Counted from the first letter of the stretch, positions 16,491 to 33,890 are shown. The stretch is DNA of 64,000 nt from Micromonospora tarapacensis (GCF_019697375.1 NZ_JAHCDI010000003.1:496001-560000); one strand, 5' to 3'. A program made the numbers and translations. Notes: generated by a model from the letters alone, not told the origin.

Positions 16491-17207
16491 ATGCAGCGCA
16501 GCAAGAGCTACCGCAAGGCCGCCGAGGCCATCGACCGGTCCAAGCTCTACACCCCCTCCGAGGCCGTCAAGTTGGCCAAGGGGAGCACCACCGCCAAGTT
16601 CGACGCCACGGTCGAGGTCGCGATGCGCCTCGGCGTCGACCCCCGCAAGGCGGACCAGATGGTCCGCGGCACGGTCAACCTGCCGCACGGCACCGGCAAG
16701 ACCGCCCGCGTGATCGTCTTCGCCGCCGGCGCGAAGGCCGACGAGGCTGCCGCCGCCGGTGCCGACGAGGTGGGTACCGACGAGTTGGTCGCCCGGATCC
16801 AGGGCGGTTGGCTGGACTTCGACGCGGCGATCGCCACGCCGGACCAGATGGCCAAGATCGGCCGGATCGCGCGGATCCTGGGCCCGCGCGGTCTCATGCC
16901 GAACCCGAAGACGGGCACGGTGACCATGGACGTCACCAAGGCGGTGTCCGACATCAAGGGCGGGAAGATCACCTTCCGGGTGGACAAGCACTCCAACCTG
17001 CACCTGATCATCGGCAAGGCCTCGTTCTCGGAGGTCCAGCTGGTCGACAACTACGCGGCCGTCCTCGACGAGGTGCTGCGGGCCAAGCCGTCCGCCGCCA
17101 AGGGCAAGTACCTCAAGAAGGTCACCCTCACCACCACCATGGGCCCGGGCGTCCCGATCGACCCGAACGTGGTGAAGAACCTGCGGGAGGGCTCGGCCGA
17201 CAGCTGA
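16491..17207 (+). CDS. rplA: 50S ribosomal protein L1
   Basis: 238 residues, normal length. Shows [27 protein letters not shown] at the start and the signature [23 protein letters not shown]. It binds 23S rRNA in the L1 stalk and in many bacteria represses its own rplK-rplA mRNA. ATG 16491 follows ACAGGAG. A long terminator begins 14 bp after the stop. Confidence 0.97.
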   Translation: MQRSKSYRKAAEAIDRSKLYTPSEAVKLAKGSTTAKFDATVEVAMRLGVDPRKADQMVRGTVNLPHGTGKTARVIVFAAGAKADEAAAAGADEVGTDELVARIQGGWLDFDAAIATPDQMAKIGRIARILGPRGLMPNPKTGTVTMDVTKAVSDIKGGKITFRVDKHSNLHLIIGKASFSEVQLVDNYAAVLDEVLRAKPSAAKGKYLKKVTLTTTMGPGVPIDPNVVKNLREGSADS

Positions 17208-17220
17208 GCTCGACCGCGCC

Positions 17221-17259
17221 GACCGGGGTCCCCGCCACGAGGTGGCAGGGACCCCGGTC
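17221..17259 (+). terminator. terminator after rplA
   Basis: 12-bp stem GACCGGGGTCCC (17221-17232) with GGGACCCCGGTC (17248-17259), with a second small stem GCCAC/GTGGC inside. It separates rplKA from rplJL. Confidence 0.8.
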
Positions 17260-17286
17260 GCTGTCGCGTTGTGGCACGCTCACAGC

Positions 17287-17801
17287 ATGTGGCTGGAGGA
17301 CGTGTGGCTGAGATACCACCGGCGCGGTCCGTGGGTGCTGCGGGAGGCGACACTTCACGTCGCCTCCGGCGAGGCGGTGGTCGTGCCCGGTCGTAACGGC
17401 GCCGGCAAGTCGTCGCTGCTCCAGCTTGCCGCGGGTGTGCTGCGCCCGACCCGGGGCCGGGTGGCCGATCGACCGGCCGCCGTGGGCTGGGTGCCCGAGC
17501 GATTCCCCGCCGACCAGCCGTTCACCGTCGGTGGATACCTTGCGGCGGCCGCCCGGATGGCCGGCCTGTCCCGAGCCGAGGCCGATCGGGCCGTACGCCG
17601 GTGGGTCGACCGGCTCGGCCTCTGGTGCTCGGCAGCATCGGCTCGGTGGTGCCTTGGCTGGCGCCGCCGTTGATCCCCACGGCCCGGGCGTTGACCGGAG
17701 CGTTCTCGGGCCTGACCGCCCTGTCGTCGACGGGGTGGGCGGTGGCCGGGGCGACGGTGCCGCTGGCCGGGTACGCCCGGGCCCGCGGCCGGCGGGCCTG
17801 A
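17287..17801 (+). pseudogene. remnant of an ABC transporter operon (ATPase head joined to permease tail)
   Basis: From ATG 17287 the frame encodes the first about 115 residues of an ABC ATPase: WLEDVWLRYHRRGPWVLRE, Walker A GRNGAGKSS, and helical-domain start to VDRLGL. The signature LSGGQ, Walker B and H-loop are absent. From about 17625 a different frame gives SIGSVVPWLAPPLIPTARALTGAFSGLTALSSTGWAV...LAGYARARGRRA to a stop at 17801, which looks like the C-terminal membrane end of an ABC-2-type permease. The simplest explanation is an internal deletion that removed the second half of the ATPase and most of the permease. A CACGCT hexamer 6 bases before ATG 17287 suggests a leaderless promoter still present. 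Confidence 0.7.
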
Positions 17802-17850
17802 GGCCGGCGGCCTGTCACGGCAGGGGTGAGCGGGGGCACACTGGGGCAGT

Positions 17851-17879
17851 TTGGCGGGCTGAGCGGCGTCGCGTACGCT
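17851..17879 (+). promoter_or_regulatory. promoter of rplJ-rplL
   Basis: TTGGCG (17851-17856), 17-base spacer, TACGCT (17874-17879). Transcription would start near 17886, giving a leader of about 270 bases before rplJ. Confidence 0.7.
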
Positions 17880-17959
17880 CATGACGTCGTGCATGTTGTT
17901 GTGCATGAAGTTCCACCCAGAGACCGCTGGTCACCGTGCCTCGGCACGGTCGAAGGTCC

Positions 17960-18075
17960 CGCGAAGACGGGCGACCCGCGCAGGGCGGCAAGCGAACATC
18001 GGCAGCATCCTGCGGTCCGTCGACCGCAATGATCTCCGCCGGCCTCGCCCCGTGCGCCCTGCGCCGGGGCTTTTC
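17960..18075 (+). promoter_or_regulatory. L10-type leader with attenuator hairpin
   Basis: The long 5' leader of rplJ. It contains the pairing CTGCGGTC-CGTC-GACCGCA (18010-18029) and ends in a terminator-like hairpin, GCCCCG (18047-18052) with CGGGGC (18065-18070), followed by TTTTCTGTT. Bacterial rplJ leaders are typically bound by the L10-L12 complex to repress the operon. The position, structure and T-run fit such an attenuator; I have not matched it base by base to the Rfam model. Confidence 0.55.
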
Positions 18076-18155
18076 TGTTGCCGCGATGCCTCCGCCACCG
18101 TCACGGGCGCTCGCCTGCGACGGTGACCAGCCTCGAGCAACGAGAGAGGAGGGAC

Positions 18156-18701
18156 ATGGCGGACAAGCCGATCCGGGCCGACAAGGCCACGGCCGTTGCT
18201 GAGCTGACGGAGAGTTTCCGTAGCGCGGGTGCCACCGTGCTGACCGAGTACCGCGGTCTGACGGTTTCCCAGCTCACCCAGCTGCGGCGCTCGCTCGGCA
18301 GGGAGTCGACCTACACGGTCGCCAAGAACACGCTGGCCAAGCGTGCAGCGGCGGACGCGGGCATCTCCGGCATCGACGAGCTGTTCACCGGTCCTACCGC
18401 GCTGACTTTCGTTTCGGGCGACGTCGTAGAGGCGGCGAAGGGTCTTCGCGACTTCGCGAAGTCCAACCCGAAGCTCGTCATCAAGGGCGGCGTCTTCGAG
18501 GGCAAGGCCATTTCCGCGGCCGAGGTCACGAAGCTCGCCGACCTTGAGTCCCGTGAGGTGCTGCTGGCCAAGCTGGCCGGCGCGATGAAGGGCAACCTGA
18601 GCAAGGCCGCGGCCCTGTTCCAGGCCCCGCTGTCGAAGACCGCCCGCCTGGCGGCCGCCCTGCAGGACAAGCGCGAGAAGGAGGGCGCCGAGGCGGCCTG
18701 A
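18156..18701 (+). CDS. rplJ: 50S ribosomal protein L10
   Basis: 181 residues. Carries [29 protein letters not shown] and [14 protein letters not shown], typical of L10, with an Ala/Lys-rich C-terminal helix that binds L7/L12 dimers. Starts at ATG 18156 after GAGGAGGG. Part of the rplJ-rplL unit (55-bp gap), preceded by a long leader with an attenuator-like hairpin. Probably autoregulated with L12. Confidence 0.97.
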   Translation: MADKPIRADKATAVAELTESFRSAGATVLTEYRGLTVSQLTQLRRSLGRESTYTVAKNTLAKRAAADAGISGIDELFTGPTALTFVSGDVVEAAKGLRDFAKSNPKLVIKGGVFEGKAISAAEVTKLADLESREVLLAKLAGAMKGNLSKAAALFQAPLSKTARLAAALQDKREKEGAEAA

Positions 18702-18756
18702 GGCCCCGCGGCGCAACCACGTTCTTAGGTAAATCATTCAGGAAAGGACGCCAGCC

Positions 18757-19143
18757 ATGGCGAAGCTCAGCACCGACGAGCTGCTCGACGCGTTCAAGGA
18801 GATGACGCTGATCGAGCTCTCCGAGTTCGTGAAGCAGTTCGAGGAGACCTTCGAGGTCACCGCCGCCGCGCCGGTCGCCGTTGCCGGCCCCGCCGGCCCG
18901 GCTGGCCCGGCCGCCGAGGCCGAGCCGGAGAAGGACGAGTTCGACGTCATCCTCGACGCCGACGGTGGCAAGAAGATCCAGGTCATCAAGGTCGTCCGCG
19001 AGCTGACCGGCCTGGGCCTCAAGGAGGCCAAGGACGCGGTCGAGTCCGCGCCGAAGGCCATCCTGGAGAAGGTCAACAAGGAGACCGCCGAGAAGGCCAA
19101 GGCCAAGCTGGAGGGCGAGGGCGCCAAGGTCACCCTCAAGTGA
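18757..19143 (+). CDS. rplL: 50S ribosomal protein L7/L12
   Basis: 128 residues. N-terminal dimerisation domain ([31 protein letters not shown]), Ala/Pro/Gly hinge (about 36-55), and the C-terminal factor-binding domain with EKDEFDVIL and [15 protein letters not shown]. It recruits EF-Tu and EF-G. ATG 18757 follows AGGAAAGGA. A perfect 17-bp terminator stem follows. Confidence 0.97.
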   Translation: MAKLSTDELLDAFKEMTLIELSEFVKQFEETFEVTAAAPVAVAGPAGPAGPAAEAEPEKDEFDVILDADGGKKIQVIKVVRELTGLGLKEAKDAVESAPKAILEKVNKETAEKAKAKLEGEGAKVTLK

Positions 19144-19195
19144 CCTGAGTCCCACCTGGCCGCCCGGCTCGCCTGAGCCAGGGCACACCACGTCG

Positions 19196-19233
19196 CGGCG
19201 GGCGGCGATCCGAGACCGGATCGCCGCCCGCCG
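19196..19233 (+). terminator. strong terminator after rplL
   Basis: Perfect 17-bp stem (19196-19212 with 19217-19233) closing a 4-base loop AGAC, followed by TGTTGG. It separates rplJL from rpoBC. Confidence 0.85.
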
Positions 19234-19260
19234 TGTTGGTGGCCTCCCGCCGGGAGCCGG

Positions 19261-19303
19261 CATGAGCAGGGCGTCGAACGGGCATGAGCAGGGCGTCGAA
19301 CGG
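19261..19303. repeat. 22-bp tandem duplication upstream of rpoB
   Basis: Two adjacent copies (19261-19282, 19283-19303) of a unit beginning CATGAGCAGGGCG and ending GTCGAACGG. It lies in the non-coding gap between the rplL terminator and the rpoB promoter. No function evident; the rest of 19234-19580 shows no gene. Confidence 0.9.
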
Positions 19304-19580
19304 ACCCCGAGGCCGCCGCCGGGGGCCGTCGGCCTCGCCCGTCGGTGGGAAACAGCGTCCGATGGCGACGACGGCTCTTGACGCGGCACTGGACCGCCAG
19401 GCACGCTGACATCAGCAAGACCTTCCGCGCTTGCGACGGCCATCGCGCGGGTAGTGCAGCGGCAGCACCATTCGCCGCTGAGACCCGAGCGGCCCGGCAG
19501 GAACGTTGCGTTCCGAGCGGCCCGGTACGACCCGTTCGAGGGGTCCCGAGGCGCGTTCCGCAACGACCTGCGGGTTGGGC

Positions 19581-19609
19581 TGGACAGCGGTTAGCCTCTC
19601 GGCTACACT
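19581..19609 (+). promoter_or_regulatory. promoter of rpoB-rpoC
   Basis: TGGACA (19581-19586), exactly 17 bases, TACACT (19604-19609), followed by GCTAGTTTGCGCTGCC, a start region that I recognise as conserved upstream of actinobacterial rpoB. Transcription near 19616 gives a leader of about 120 bases. Confidence 0.85.
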
Positions 19610-19737
19610 GCTAGTTTGCGCTGCCTTCCGACTTGACCCCTGCTCGGAAATGTCCGTTTATGGATATTTTCTGGTGGGGTCATTGGAGTGCACGCGTACC
19701 AGCCGTTCTGCAGCACCGGTCCTCGGAAGGACGCATC

Positions 19738-23169
<3,432 letters not shown>

Positions 23170-23272
23170 CGTTGGGGTCCGGTGGCGGGATGACTCCCTG
23201 GTGGGTCACCCCGTCACCGGACCAGGCCCGGTCAGCTGCTAGCGCAACAAGCGACGTGTGAGGGAATTGAAC

Positions 23273-27160
<3,888 letters not shown>

Positions 27161-27177
27161 ACCGCGCGGTGACATGG

Positions 27178-27205
27178 GAAGGCCCCCGGCTTGCCGGGGG
27201 CCTTC
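27178..27205 (+). terminator. terminator after rpoC
   Basis: 13-bp stem GAAGGCCCCCGGC (27178-27190) with GCCGGGGGCCTTC (27193-27205), followed by TCGTATCC. Confidence 0.85.
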
Positions 27206-27298
27206 TCGTATCCAGGAGCGGCCAGGCGGCGGGTGGACCGTCCAGCAAGCTCGGACGGAGCTACCGCGCGGATCGCCGGGTGGGGGCATCATGTGGTC

Positions 27299-27664
27299 AT
27301 GACGATCGCACCCGGATCGGCGCCCGCCGCGCCGGCGCCGCGTCACCCGCTCGACCCGGACCCGGTCCGGGCGACCAAGGCCCGGGCGGTCTTTGCCCTG
27401 GGTCTGATGGCCGCGTTGACGGGGCTGCTGGTCGGCGGCGTGGTGCCGGCCACCGTCGCACTGCACCTCGCCCGGCAGGCGCGCCGGGAGGCGTACGCCT
27501 CGGGTGGGTTCCTGACCGGCGAGGCCTGGCTGCGTCGCGGCGAGCGCCTGGCCTGGACGGGCCTGATGCTGGTCGCGGTCAGCCTGGTGGCGGCGCTGGT
27601 GATCGGCGTGGTCCGGCTCGCCGAGGCGCCGTACGGGCAGGACTTCGGGCCCGAGATCGACTGA
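27299..27664 (+). CDS. hypothetical two-helix membrane protein
   Basis: 121 residues. A Pro/Ala-rich head (1-27) is followed by one helix (about 31-54), a basic loop LARQARREAYASGGFLTGEAWLRRGERLAW, and a second helix (about 82-104). No family recognised with certainty; the layout resembles small DUF4190-like membrane proteins. No Shine-Dalgarno; a CATCAT hexamer (27287-27292) ends 6 bases before ATG 27299, compatible with a leaderless mRNA. It lies between rpoC and another membrane protein. Confidence 0.7.
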   Translation: MTIAPGSAPAAPAPRHPLDPDPVRATKARAVFALGLMAALTGLLVGGVVPATVALHLARQARREAYASGGFLTGEAWLRRGERLAWTGLMLVAVSLVAALVIGVVRLAEAPYGQDFGPEID

Positions 27665-27817
27665 CCGCGACCCTCCGGACCTCCCTCTGTGGCCCGGTGA
27701 CCGCAACGTCGGTGCGGGCGGCTCGATCCCGCGCCGGGCGCGGCGGGGCGGACCCGCGGCGGTAGCCTGACCGTTGTCTGTCGCACGGCGGTGGACGCTG
27801 CCGATGAGGAGGATCCC

Positions 27818-28615
27818 GTGACGGAACCGGTGCGCCCCGAGGGCGGCGAGTCCGCCCAGCCGATCGCCGGGCGCCCGGAGGCCGAGGTGGCGGGGCCCGG
27901 CGGGCAGGCCGAGGCCGGATCCGGACCGGAGACCGTCCCGGTGTCCTCCTCGACCGGGCAGCCATCGCCATCCGGCCTAGCTCCGCCGGCCTCCCGTCCG
28001 CCCGGTCCGCCGCCCCTGGGCACCTCGGTCGGTCTGCCCGGCTCGTCGCCCTGGGGCCCACCGCCCGGCTCGCCGGACCGCCCTCCGGTCCCCGGCCCGC
28101 CAGCGTTCGGCTCGCCAGCGTTCGGCGCGCCGCCGGCGCCGGGTTGGCCTCCGGCCGGTCCTGGCTGGCCGCCGGCCGGTCCGGGCTGGGCTCCGCCCGC
28201 ACCGCCGCAGGAGCGACCCCGACCACCGAAGCGGGTCGAGCAGGTGCCCGGTACCCCGTTCGGGGTGGTACATCTCGACGTGCCCCCGGTCACCTCGGGC
28301 CTGGCGGTCGGCTCGCTGGTGGCCGGGATCACCTCGATCCTGGTGTCGATCCTGGTGATCTGCTTCGGGGCCGTCGGGGGAGGGGCGAACGGCGCCTGGG
28401 CCGCCGGCGCCTTCGCCGCACTGGGCAGCCTGACCGGGGCGGGTGCCGTCGTGGCCGGTCTGCTCGGTCTGCGGCAGATCCGGCGGCCGGCGCCCCCGCC
28501 GTCGGTCCGGTTCACCGGCCGCGGTCTGGCCATTGCCGGAGTCAGCTGTGGTGGTGCCGGCCTGCTGCTCTGCCTGCTGGGTGTGGGGCTGGCGCTGCTA
28601 CTGGCATTGCGCTGA
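27818..28615 (+). CDS. Pro-rich DUF4190-like membrane protein
   Basis: 265 residues. GTG 27818 sits behind GAGGAGG (27806-27812). About 140 residues of Pro/Gly/Ala-rich, disordered sequence with repeats such as GWPPAGP come first, then VEQVPGTPFGVVHLDVPPVTSGLAVGSLVAGITSI. Hydrophobic helices lie near 160-185, 190-215 and 235-262. The pattern (proline-rich cytoplasmic arm plus DUF4190-type helices) is common in actinobacteria and has no assigned role. Confidence 0.75.
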   Translation: MTEPVRPEGGESAQPIAGRPEAEVAGPGGQAEAGSGPETVPVSSSTGQPSPSGLAPPASRPPGPPPLGTSVGLPGSSPWGPPPGSPDRPPVPGPPAFGSPAFGAPPAPGWPPAGPGWPPAGPGWAPPAPPQERPRPPKRVEQVPGTPFGVVHLDVPPVTSGLAVGSLVAGITSILVSILVICFGAVGGGANGAWAAGAFAALGSLTGAGAVVAGLLGLRQIRRPAPPPSVRFTGRGLAIAGVSCGGAGLLLCLLGVGLALLLALR

Positions 28616-28780
28616 GGTCGAGCTGCCCTGCCCGACCCTCCCGCTCGGGGGCTGTCGGGCCAGGTTCCGCAGGAGCCGGTACACTCGTATCCGTAGGTGC
28701 CCATGACAGGTGGGCGGTCGACGGATCCGGCCGGACGCGGTGCGAGGTGACGCGGTGCGAAGTCCGGCGGGTTTCCCGTT
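28616..28780. other. gap before the str promoter, no gene seen
   Basis: The 500 bp from 28616 to rpsL hold no recognisable gene. The first part is spacer; the promoter is at 28781 and the remainder is the rpsL leader. Confidence 0.5.
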
Positions 28781-28809
28781 TTGACCTGCACGGCTGTGGT
28801 AGGTAGTCT
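28781..28809 (+). promoter_or_regulatory. promoter of the str operon (rpsL-rpsG-fusA)
   Basis: TTGACC (28781-28786), 17-base spacer, TAGTCT (28804-28809). A transcript starting near 28816 has a 300-base leader, which contains the element shared with the rpsJ leader. Confidence 0.8.
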
Positions 28810-28982
28810 TTCCCCTTGTGCCCGGGCCTGCCCGGGCAACTCGTGCGTGCGCTGGATGCGGCGATCCGATGTCCGGATGGCGCCACGACTGAGCCAGAAG
28901 ACCCGGCCCGCGGCGATCCGTGTGCCGGCGACACAAACCCCGGGGACTGCGCGCAAGCGTCGGAACCGGGACCGTGAGTTGG

Positions 28983-29002
28983 GCGACACGCCCGACCGCG
29001 GG
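28983..29002 (+). promoter_or_regulatory. shared ribosomal leader element, copy 1 (rpsL leader)
   Basis: GCGACACGCCCGACCGCGGG, identical over 20 bases to 33793-33812 in the rpsJ leader. Together with the preceding GG it can form GGGC-GACAC-GCCC or, alternatively, CCCG-ACC-GCGGG. It lies 114 bp before rpsL. Role unknown; a common RNA or protein-binding signal is inferred. Confidence 0.7.
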
Positions 29003-29115
29003 TGCCGGGACCTCCGTGAGGCGGCCCTGGTCGGAATGTAGGAGAGCCGGTCACGAGATCGGCTACGACGGACGGCGCGGCTGCGACGAGCGGCCGAAGG
29101 GAGCGGAGAAACCCG

Positions 29116-29490
<375 letters not shown>

Positions 29491-29491
29491 C

Positions 29492-29962
29492 ATGCCGCGC
29501 AAGGGACCCGCACCGCGGAAGCCGCTGGTCGCTGACCCGGTGTACAACTCGCCGCTGGTCACCCAGCTGGTGAACAAGATCCTGCTGCGCGGCAAGCGTC
29601 AGCTCGCCGAGCGCGTCGTCTACGCCGCCCTGGAGGGCTGCCGGGAGAAGTCCGGGACCGATCCGGTCGTCACCCTCAAGCGCGCGATGGACAACGTCAA
29701 GCCGACCCTTGAGGTACGCAGCCGCCGTGTCGGTGGCGCGACCTACCAGGTTCCGGTCGAGGTCCGGCCGGCCCGGGCGACCACGTTGGGCCTGCGCTGG
29801 TTGGTGACCTACGCCCGCGCACGGCGTGAGAAGACCATGATCGAGCGGCTGATGAACGAGCTGCTGGACGCGAGCAACGGCCTCGGTGCCGCCGTCAAGC
29901 GGCGCGAGGACACGCACAAGATGGCCGAGTCGAACAAGGCCTTCGCGCACTACCGCTGGTAA
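29492..29962 (+). CDS. rpsG: 30S ribosomal protein S7
   Basis: 156 residues, the standard size. Shows [22 protein letters not shown] and the signature [26 protein letters not shown]. It starts assembly of the 30S head by binding the 3' domain of 16S rRNA. ATG 29492 with GAAGGAGAAG just before the rpsL stop. fusA follows after 74 bp. Confidence 0.97.
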   Translation: MPRKGPAPRKPLVADPVYNSPLVTQLVNKILLRGKRQLAERVVYAALEGCREKSGTDPVVTLKRAMDNVKPTLEVRSRRVGGATYQVPVEVRPARATTLGLRWLVTYARARREKTMIERLMNELLDASNGLGAAVKRREDTHKMAESNKAFAHYRW

Positions 29963-30036
29963 CACCCTGGTTCCGGCGCCGGACCGGCGCCGGAACGCCA
30001 CCAGTTGTGTCGAGACGACGATAAGTAGGGATTGAA

Positions 30037-32133
30037 GTGGCCGCCGCAGACGCGCTCGCCAACGTACGCAACATCGGCATCATGGCGCACATCGATGCCG
30101 GTAAGACCACGACCACCGAGCGGATCCTGTTCTACACCGGCATCACGTACAAGATCGGTGAGGTCCACGAGGGCGCTGCCGTCATGGACTGGATGGAGCA
30201 GGAGCAGGAGCGTGGCATCACCATCACCTCCGCTGCCACCAAGTGTGAGTGGAAGGGCCACACGATCCAGATCATCGACACGCCCGGTCACGTCGACTTC
30301 ACGGTCGAGGTCGAGCGGTCGCTGCGGGTGCTGGACGGTGCGGTCGCGGTCTACGACGGCGTGGCCGGCGTGGAGCCGCAGACGGAGAACGTCTGGCGTC
30401 AGGCCGACAAGTACCACGTCCCCCGGATGTGCTTCGTCAACAAGCTCGACCGGACCGGTGCCGACTTCTTCCGCTGCGTGCAGATGATGATCGACCGGCT
30501 CAACGCCACCCCGCTGGTGCTGCAGATCCCGATCGGGCTCGAGGGCGACCACATCGGTGTCGTCGACCTGATCGGCATGCGCGCGCTCACCTGGCGTGGG
30601 GAGACCCAGAAGGGCGACGACTACGCCATCGAGGAGATCCCGGCCGAGCTGGCCGACTCCGCGGCGGAGTGGCGCGAGAAGCTGATGGAGACTCTGGCCG
30701 ACGTCGACGACACGGTGATGGAGAAGTACCTGGAGGGCGAGGAGATCTCCGCCGAGGAGATCAAGGCCGCCATCCGTCGGGCCACCATCGCCAGCAAGGC
30801 CAACCCGGTGCTCTGCGGTTCGGCGTTCAAGAACAAGGGCGTCCAGCCGATGCTCGACGCGGTCATCGACTTCCTGCCGTCGCCGCTCGACGTGCCGGCC
30901 ATCGAGGGCACGGCCACCGACGGCGAGACCCCGATGCAGCGGCAGCCGTCGAAGAAGGAGCCGTTCTCCGGCCTGGCGTTCAAGATCCAGACCGACAAGC
31001 ACCTCGGCAAGCTCACCTACGTCCGGGTCTACTCCGGCGTGGTCGAGACCGGCACCCAGGTGGTCAACTCCACCAAGGACCGCAAGGAGCGGGTCGGCAA
31101 GATCTACCAGATGCACGCCAACAAGCGGGAAGAGCGCGGCTCGGCCCAGGCTGGCGACATCATCGCCGTGCAGGGTCTCAAGCAGACCACCACCGGTGAC
31201 ACGCTGTGCGACCCGGCGAACCCGGTCATCCTGGAGTCGATGACCTTCCCCGAGCCGGTCATCGAGGTGGCCATCGAGCCGAAGACCAAGGCCGACCAGG
31301 AGAAGCTCAGCACCGCTATCCAGCGGCTGGCCGAGGAGGATCCGACCTTCCGCGTCAAGCTGGACGACCAGACCGGCCAGACGGTCATCTCCGGCATGGG
31401 CGAGCTGCACCTGGACATCCTGGTCGACCGGATGCGCCGCGAGTTCAACGTCGAGGCGAACATCGGTAAGCCGCAGGTGGCGTACCGCGAGACGGTTCGC
31501 CGCAAGGTGGACAAGATCGAGTACACCCACAAGAAGCAGACCGGTGGTTCCGGCCAGTACGCTCGCGTGATCGTGAGCGTCGAGCCGCTGCCGCTGGGCA
31601 ACGACTCGCCGACCTACGAGTTCGCCAACGCCGTCAGCGGTGGCCGGATCCCCCGGGAGTTCATCCCATCGGTGGACGCGGGCGCGCAGGACGCGATGCA
31701 GTACGGCATTCTCGCCGGCTTCCCGCTGGTGGGTGTCAAGCTGACCCTGCTGGACGGCCAGTACCACGAGGTCGACTCGTCCGAGATGGCATTCAAGATC
31801 GCCGGCTCGATGGTGATGAAGGAGGCGGCCCGCAGGGCCGACCCCGCACTGCTCGAGCCGATGATGGCTGTTGAGGTCACCACTCCAGAGGAGAACATGG
31901 GTGACGTCATCGGCGACCTCAACTCCCGGCGGGGCATCATCCAGGCGATGGAGGAGCGCAGCGGCGCTCGCGTCGTCCGGGCCCTGGTGCCGCTGTCGGA
32001 GATGTTCGGCTACGTCGGCGACCTGCGGTCGAAGACCCAGGGCCGGGCTAGCTACAGCATGCAGTTCGACTCCTACGCCGAGGTTCCGCAGAGCGTGGCG
32101 AAGGAGATCATCGCCAAGGCGACGGGTGAGTGA
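30037..32133 (+). CDS. fusA: elongation factor G
   Basis: 698 residues, translocation GTPase. G1 is [12 protein letters not shown] (about 17), G3 DTPGHVD, G4 NKLD. Domain II contains [15 protein letters not shown]. Domain IV has the loop [10 protein letters not shown] that enters the decoding site; domain V follows. GTG 30037 has a weak AGGG upstream. Third gene of the str operon; a hairpin lies between it and tuf. Confidence 0.97.
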   Translation: MAAADALANVRNIGIMAHIDAGKTTTTERILFYTGITYKIGEVHEGAAVMDWMEQEQERGITITSAATKCEWKGHTIQIIDTPGHVDFTVEVERSLRVLDGAVAVYDGVAGVEPQTENVWRQADKYHVPRMCFVNKLDRTGADFFRCVQMMIDRLNATPLVLQIPIGLEGDHIGVVDLIGMRALTWRGETQKGDDYAIEEIPAELADSAAEWREKLMETLADVDDTVMEKYLEGEEISAEEIKAAIRRATIASKANPVLCGSAFKNKGVQPMLDAVIDFLPSPLDVPAIEGTATDGETPMQRQPSKKEPFSGLAFKIQTDKHLGKLTYVRVYSGVVETGTQVVNSTKDRKERVGKIYQMHANKREERGSAQAGDIIAVQGLKQTTTGDTLCDPANPVILESMTFPEPVIEVAIEPKTKADQEKLSTAIQRLAEEDPTFRVKLDDQTGQTVISGMGELHLDILVDRMRREFNVEANIGKPQVAYRETVRRKVDKIEYTHKKQTGGSGQYARVIVSVEPLPLGNDSPTYEFANAVSGGRIPREFIPSVDAGAQDAMQYGILAGFPLVGVKLTLLDGQYHEVDSSEMAFKIAGSMVMKEAARRADPALLEPMMAVEVTTPEENMGDVIGDLNSRRGIIQAMEERSGARVVRALVPLSEMFGYVGDLRSKTQGRASYSMQFDSYAEVPQSVAKEIIAKATGE

Positions 32134-32155
32134 CGCTCGCCTGAGTTGATCCGGC

Positions 32156-32190
32156 GGTGGTCGCGGGAGGATTCCCCGACCGCGACCACC
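32156..32190 (+). terminator. hairpin between fusA and tuf
   Basis: Perfect 11-bp stem GGTGGTCGCGG (32156-32166) with CCGCGACCACC (32180-32190), 13-base loop, no T-run. It may partly terminate fusA transcripts or act as a processing site; tuf probably has its own promoter in the 150 bp after it, though I see none that is convincing. Confidence 0.6.
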
Positions 32191-32347
32191 TCGGTCGGAT
32201 TGTGTGAATTCCGGGCCTGTAGGCTTCATCGCCGCAGAACCCACAAAAGCTCTCCGGCCGCCAGGCCGGAAAGGCTGTCGACAGAGTCCTAAGCGCCGAC
32301 CTGGCGCGCCGGGGCGAACGAACCAAGAAGTCCACAGGAGGACACCA

Positions 32348-33541
32348 GTGGCGAAGGCGAAGTTCGAGCGGACTAAGCCGCACGTCAACATCGGCACCAT
32401 TGGTCACATCGACCACGGTAAGACGACGCTGACGGCGGCCATCACCAAGGTCCTGCACGACCAGTTCCCGGACCTGAACCCGTACACGCCGTTCGACGAG
32501 ATCGACAAGGCGCCGGAGGAGAAGGCGCGCGGCATCACGATCTCGATCGCACACGTCGAGTACCAGACCGAGGCGCGGCACTACGCGCACGTCGACTGCC
32601 CCGGTCACGCCGACTACATCAAGAACATGATCACCGGTGCCGCCCAGATGGACGGCGCGATCCTGGTGGTCGCGGCGACCGACGGCCCGATGCCGCAGAC
32701 CCGCGAGCACGTGCTGCTGGCCCGCCAGGTCGGCGTGCCGTACATCGTCGTGGCGCTGAACAAGAGCGACATGGTCGACGACGAGGAGCTGCTCGAGCTC
32801 GTCGAGCTCGAGGTTCGCGAGCTGCTCTCGTCGCAGGAGTACCCGGGCGACGACCTGCCGGTCGTGCGGGTCTCGGCGCTACGGGCCCTTGAGGGCGACC
32901 CGGAGTGGACCGGCCGCCTGATGGAGCTGATGAACGCCGTCGACACCGCGATCCCGCAGCCGGAGCGCGAGACCGAGAAGCCGTTCCTGATGCCGATCGA
33001 GGACGTCTTCACGATCACCGGTCGCGGCACCGTCGTGACCGGTCGCGCCGAGCGCGGCATCCTCAAGCCGAACGAGGAGGTGGAGATCGTCGGTATCCGC
33101 GAGAAGTCGCAGAAGACGGTCTGCACCGGCATCGAGATGTTCCGCAAGCTGCTCGACGAGGCCCGTGCGGGCGAGAACGTCGGTCTCCTGCTGCGTGGCA
33201 TCAAGCGCGAGGACGTCGAGCGTGGCATGGTCGTCGTCAAGCCGGGCACCACGACCCCGCACACCGAGTTCGAGGCGACGGTCTACATCCTCTCCAAGGA
33301 GGAGGGTGGCCGGCACACGCCGTTCTTCCAGAACTACCGTCCGCAGTTCTACTTCCGGACCACGGACGTCACCGGTGTCGTGACCCTTCCCGAGGGTACC
33401 GAGATGGTCATGCCGGGCGACAACACCACGATGACCGTGAAGCTGATCCAGCCCATCGCGATGGAGGAAAACCTCAAGTTCGCGATCCGGGAGGGTGGCC
33501 GTACGGTCGGCGCGGGTCGCGTCACCAAGATCGTCAAGTGA
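32348..33541 (+). CDS. tuf: elongation factor Tu
   Basis: 397 residues, delivers aminoacyl-tRNA to the ribosome. G1 [10 protein letters not shown]3 DCPGHADY, G4 NKSDMVDD, switch region EKARGITI. Domains II and III follow with [13 protein letters not shown] and [27 protein letters not shown] 32348 has ACAGGAGGA just upstream. It is separated from fusA by 214 bp with a hairpin, and from rpsJ by 349 bp. Confidence 0.97.
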   Translation: MAKAKFERTKPHVNIGTIGHIDHGKTTLTAAITKVLHDQFPDLNPYTPFDEIDKAPEEKARGITISIAHVEYQTEARHYAHVDCPGHADYIKNMITGAAQMDGAILVVAATDGPMPQTREHVLLARQVGVPYIVVALNKSDMVDDEELLELVELEVRELLSSQEYPGDDLPVVRVSALRALEGDPEWTGRLMELMNAVDTAIPQPERETEKPFLMPIEDVFTITGRGTVVTGRAERGILKPNEEVEIVGIREKSQKTVCTGIEMFRKLLDEARAGENVGLLLRGIKREDVERGMVVVKPGTTTPHTEFEATVYILSKEEGGRHTPFFQNYRPQFYFRTTDVTGVVTLPEGTEMVMPGDNTTMTVKLIQPIAMEENLKFAIREGGRTVGAGRVTKIVK

Positions 33542-33557
33542 GCTGGGTAACCCCGAT

Positions 33558-33586
33558 TAGACCCGCCGCCGGTCGTGCGGCATACT
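33558..33586 (+). promoter_or_regulatory. putative promoter of the S10 operon
   Basis: TAGACC (33558-33563), 17 bases, CATACT (33581-33586), a four-of-six match at each hexamer. It would yield a 300-base leader before rpsJ containing hairpins GTTCGGC/GCCGAAC (33620-33637) and CTGTACC/GGTACAG (33829-33846). Confidence 0.5.
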
Positions 33587-33792
33587 AGTCAGGTTGCGTA
33601 ACGACGGTTCGCTGCCCGTGTTCGGCTCCGGCCGAACCGCCGGGTAGGCAGAACAGTCGGGCGTGGGGTGGCTGGTGGCCCGTCCGCCAGTCACCCTCGC
33701 GCGGCGTTCAGGTCGCCTCAGCGCGATCGGCGCCTGGAGCCACCGCGGTCAGGATCGCTCCGGGCACCCGGGGCGGAGCCTGGCCCCAGGGC

Positions 33793-33812
33793 GCGACACG
33801 CCCGACCGCGGG
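33793..33812 (+). promoter_or_regulatory. shared ribosomal leader element, copy 2 (rpsJ leader)
   Basis: Second identical copy of the 20-base element found in the rpsL leader at 28983. It is 79 bp before rpsJ and a short hairpin (33829-33846) follows it. This is the only other occurrence I see in the window. Confidence 0.7.
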
Positions 33813-33890
33813 GGTGGGCGAAGAGGGTCTGTACCAGCCGGTACAGGCACCCGCAACACAGCGGCATCGAGAGAAGGAACAGAAGCCACC

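Noticed and set aside
17826..18126. Small plus-strand frames in the rplJ leader
   Set aside because: They overlap leader hairpins, lack ribosome-binding sites and have shadow-like composition.
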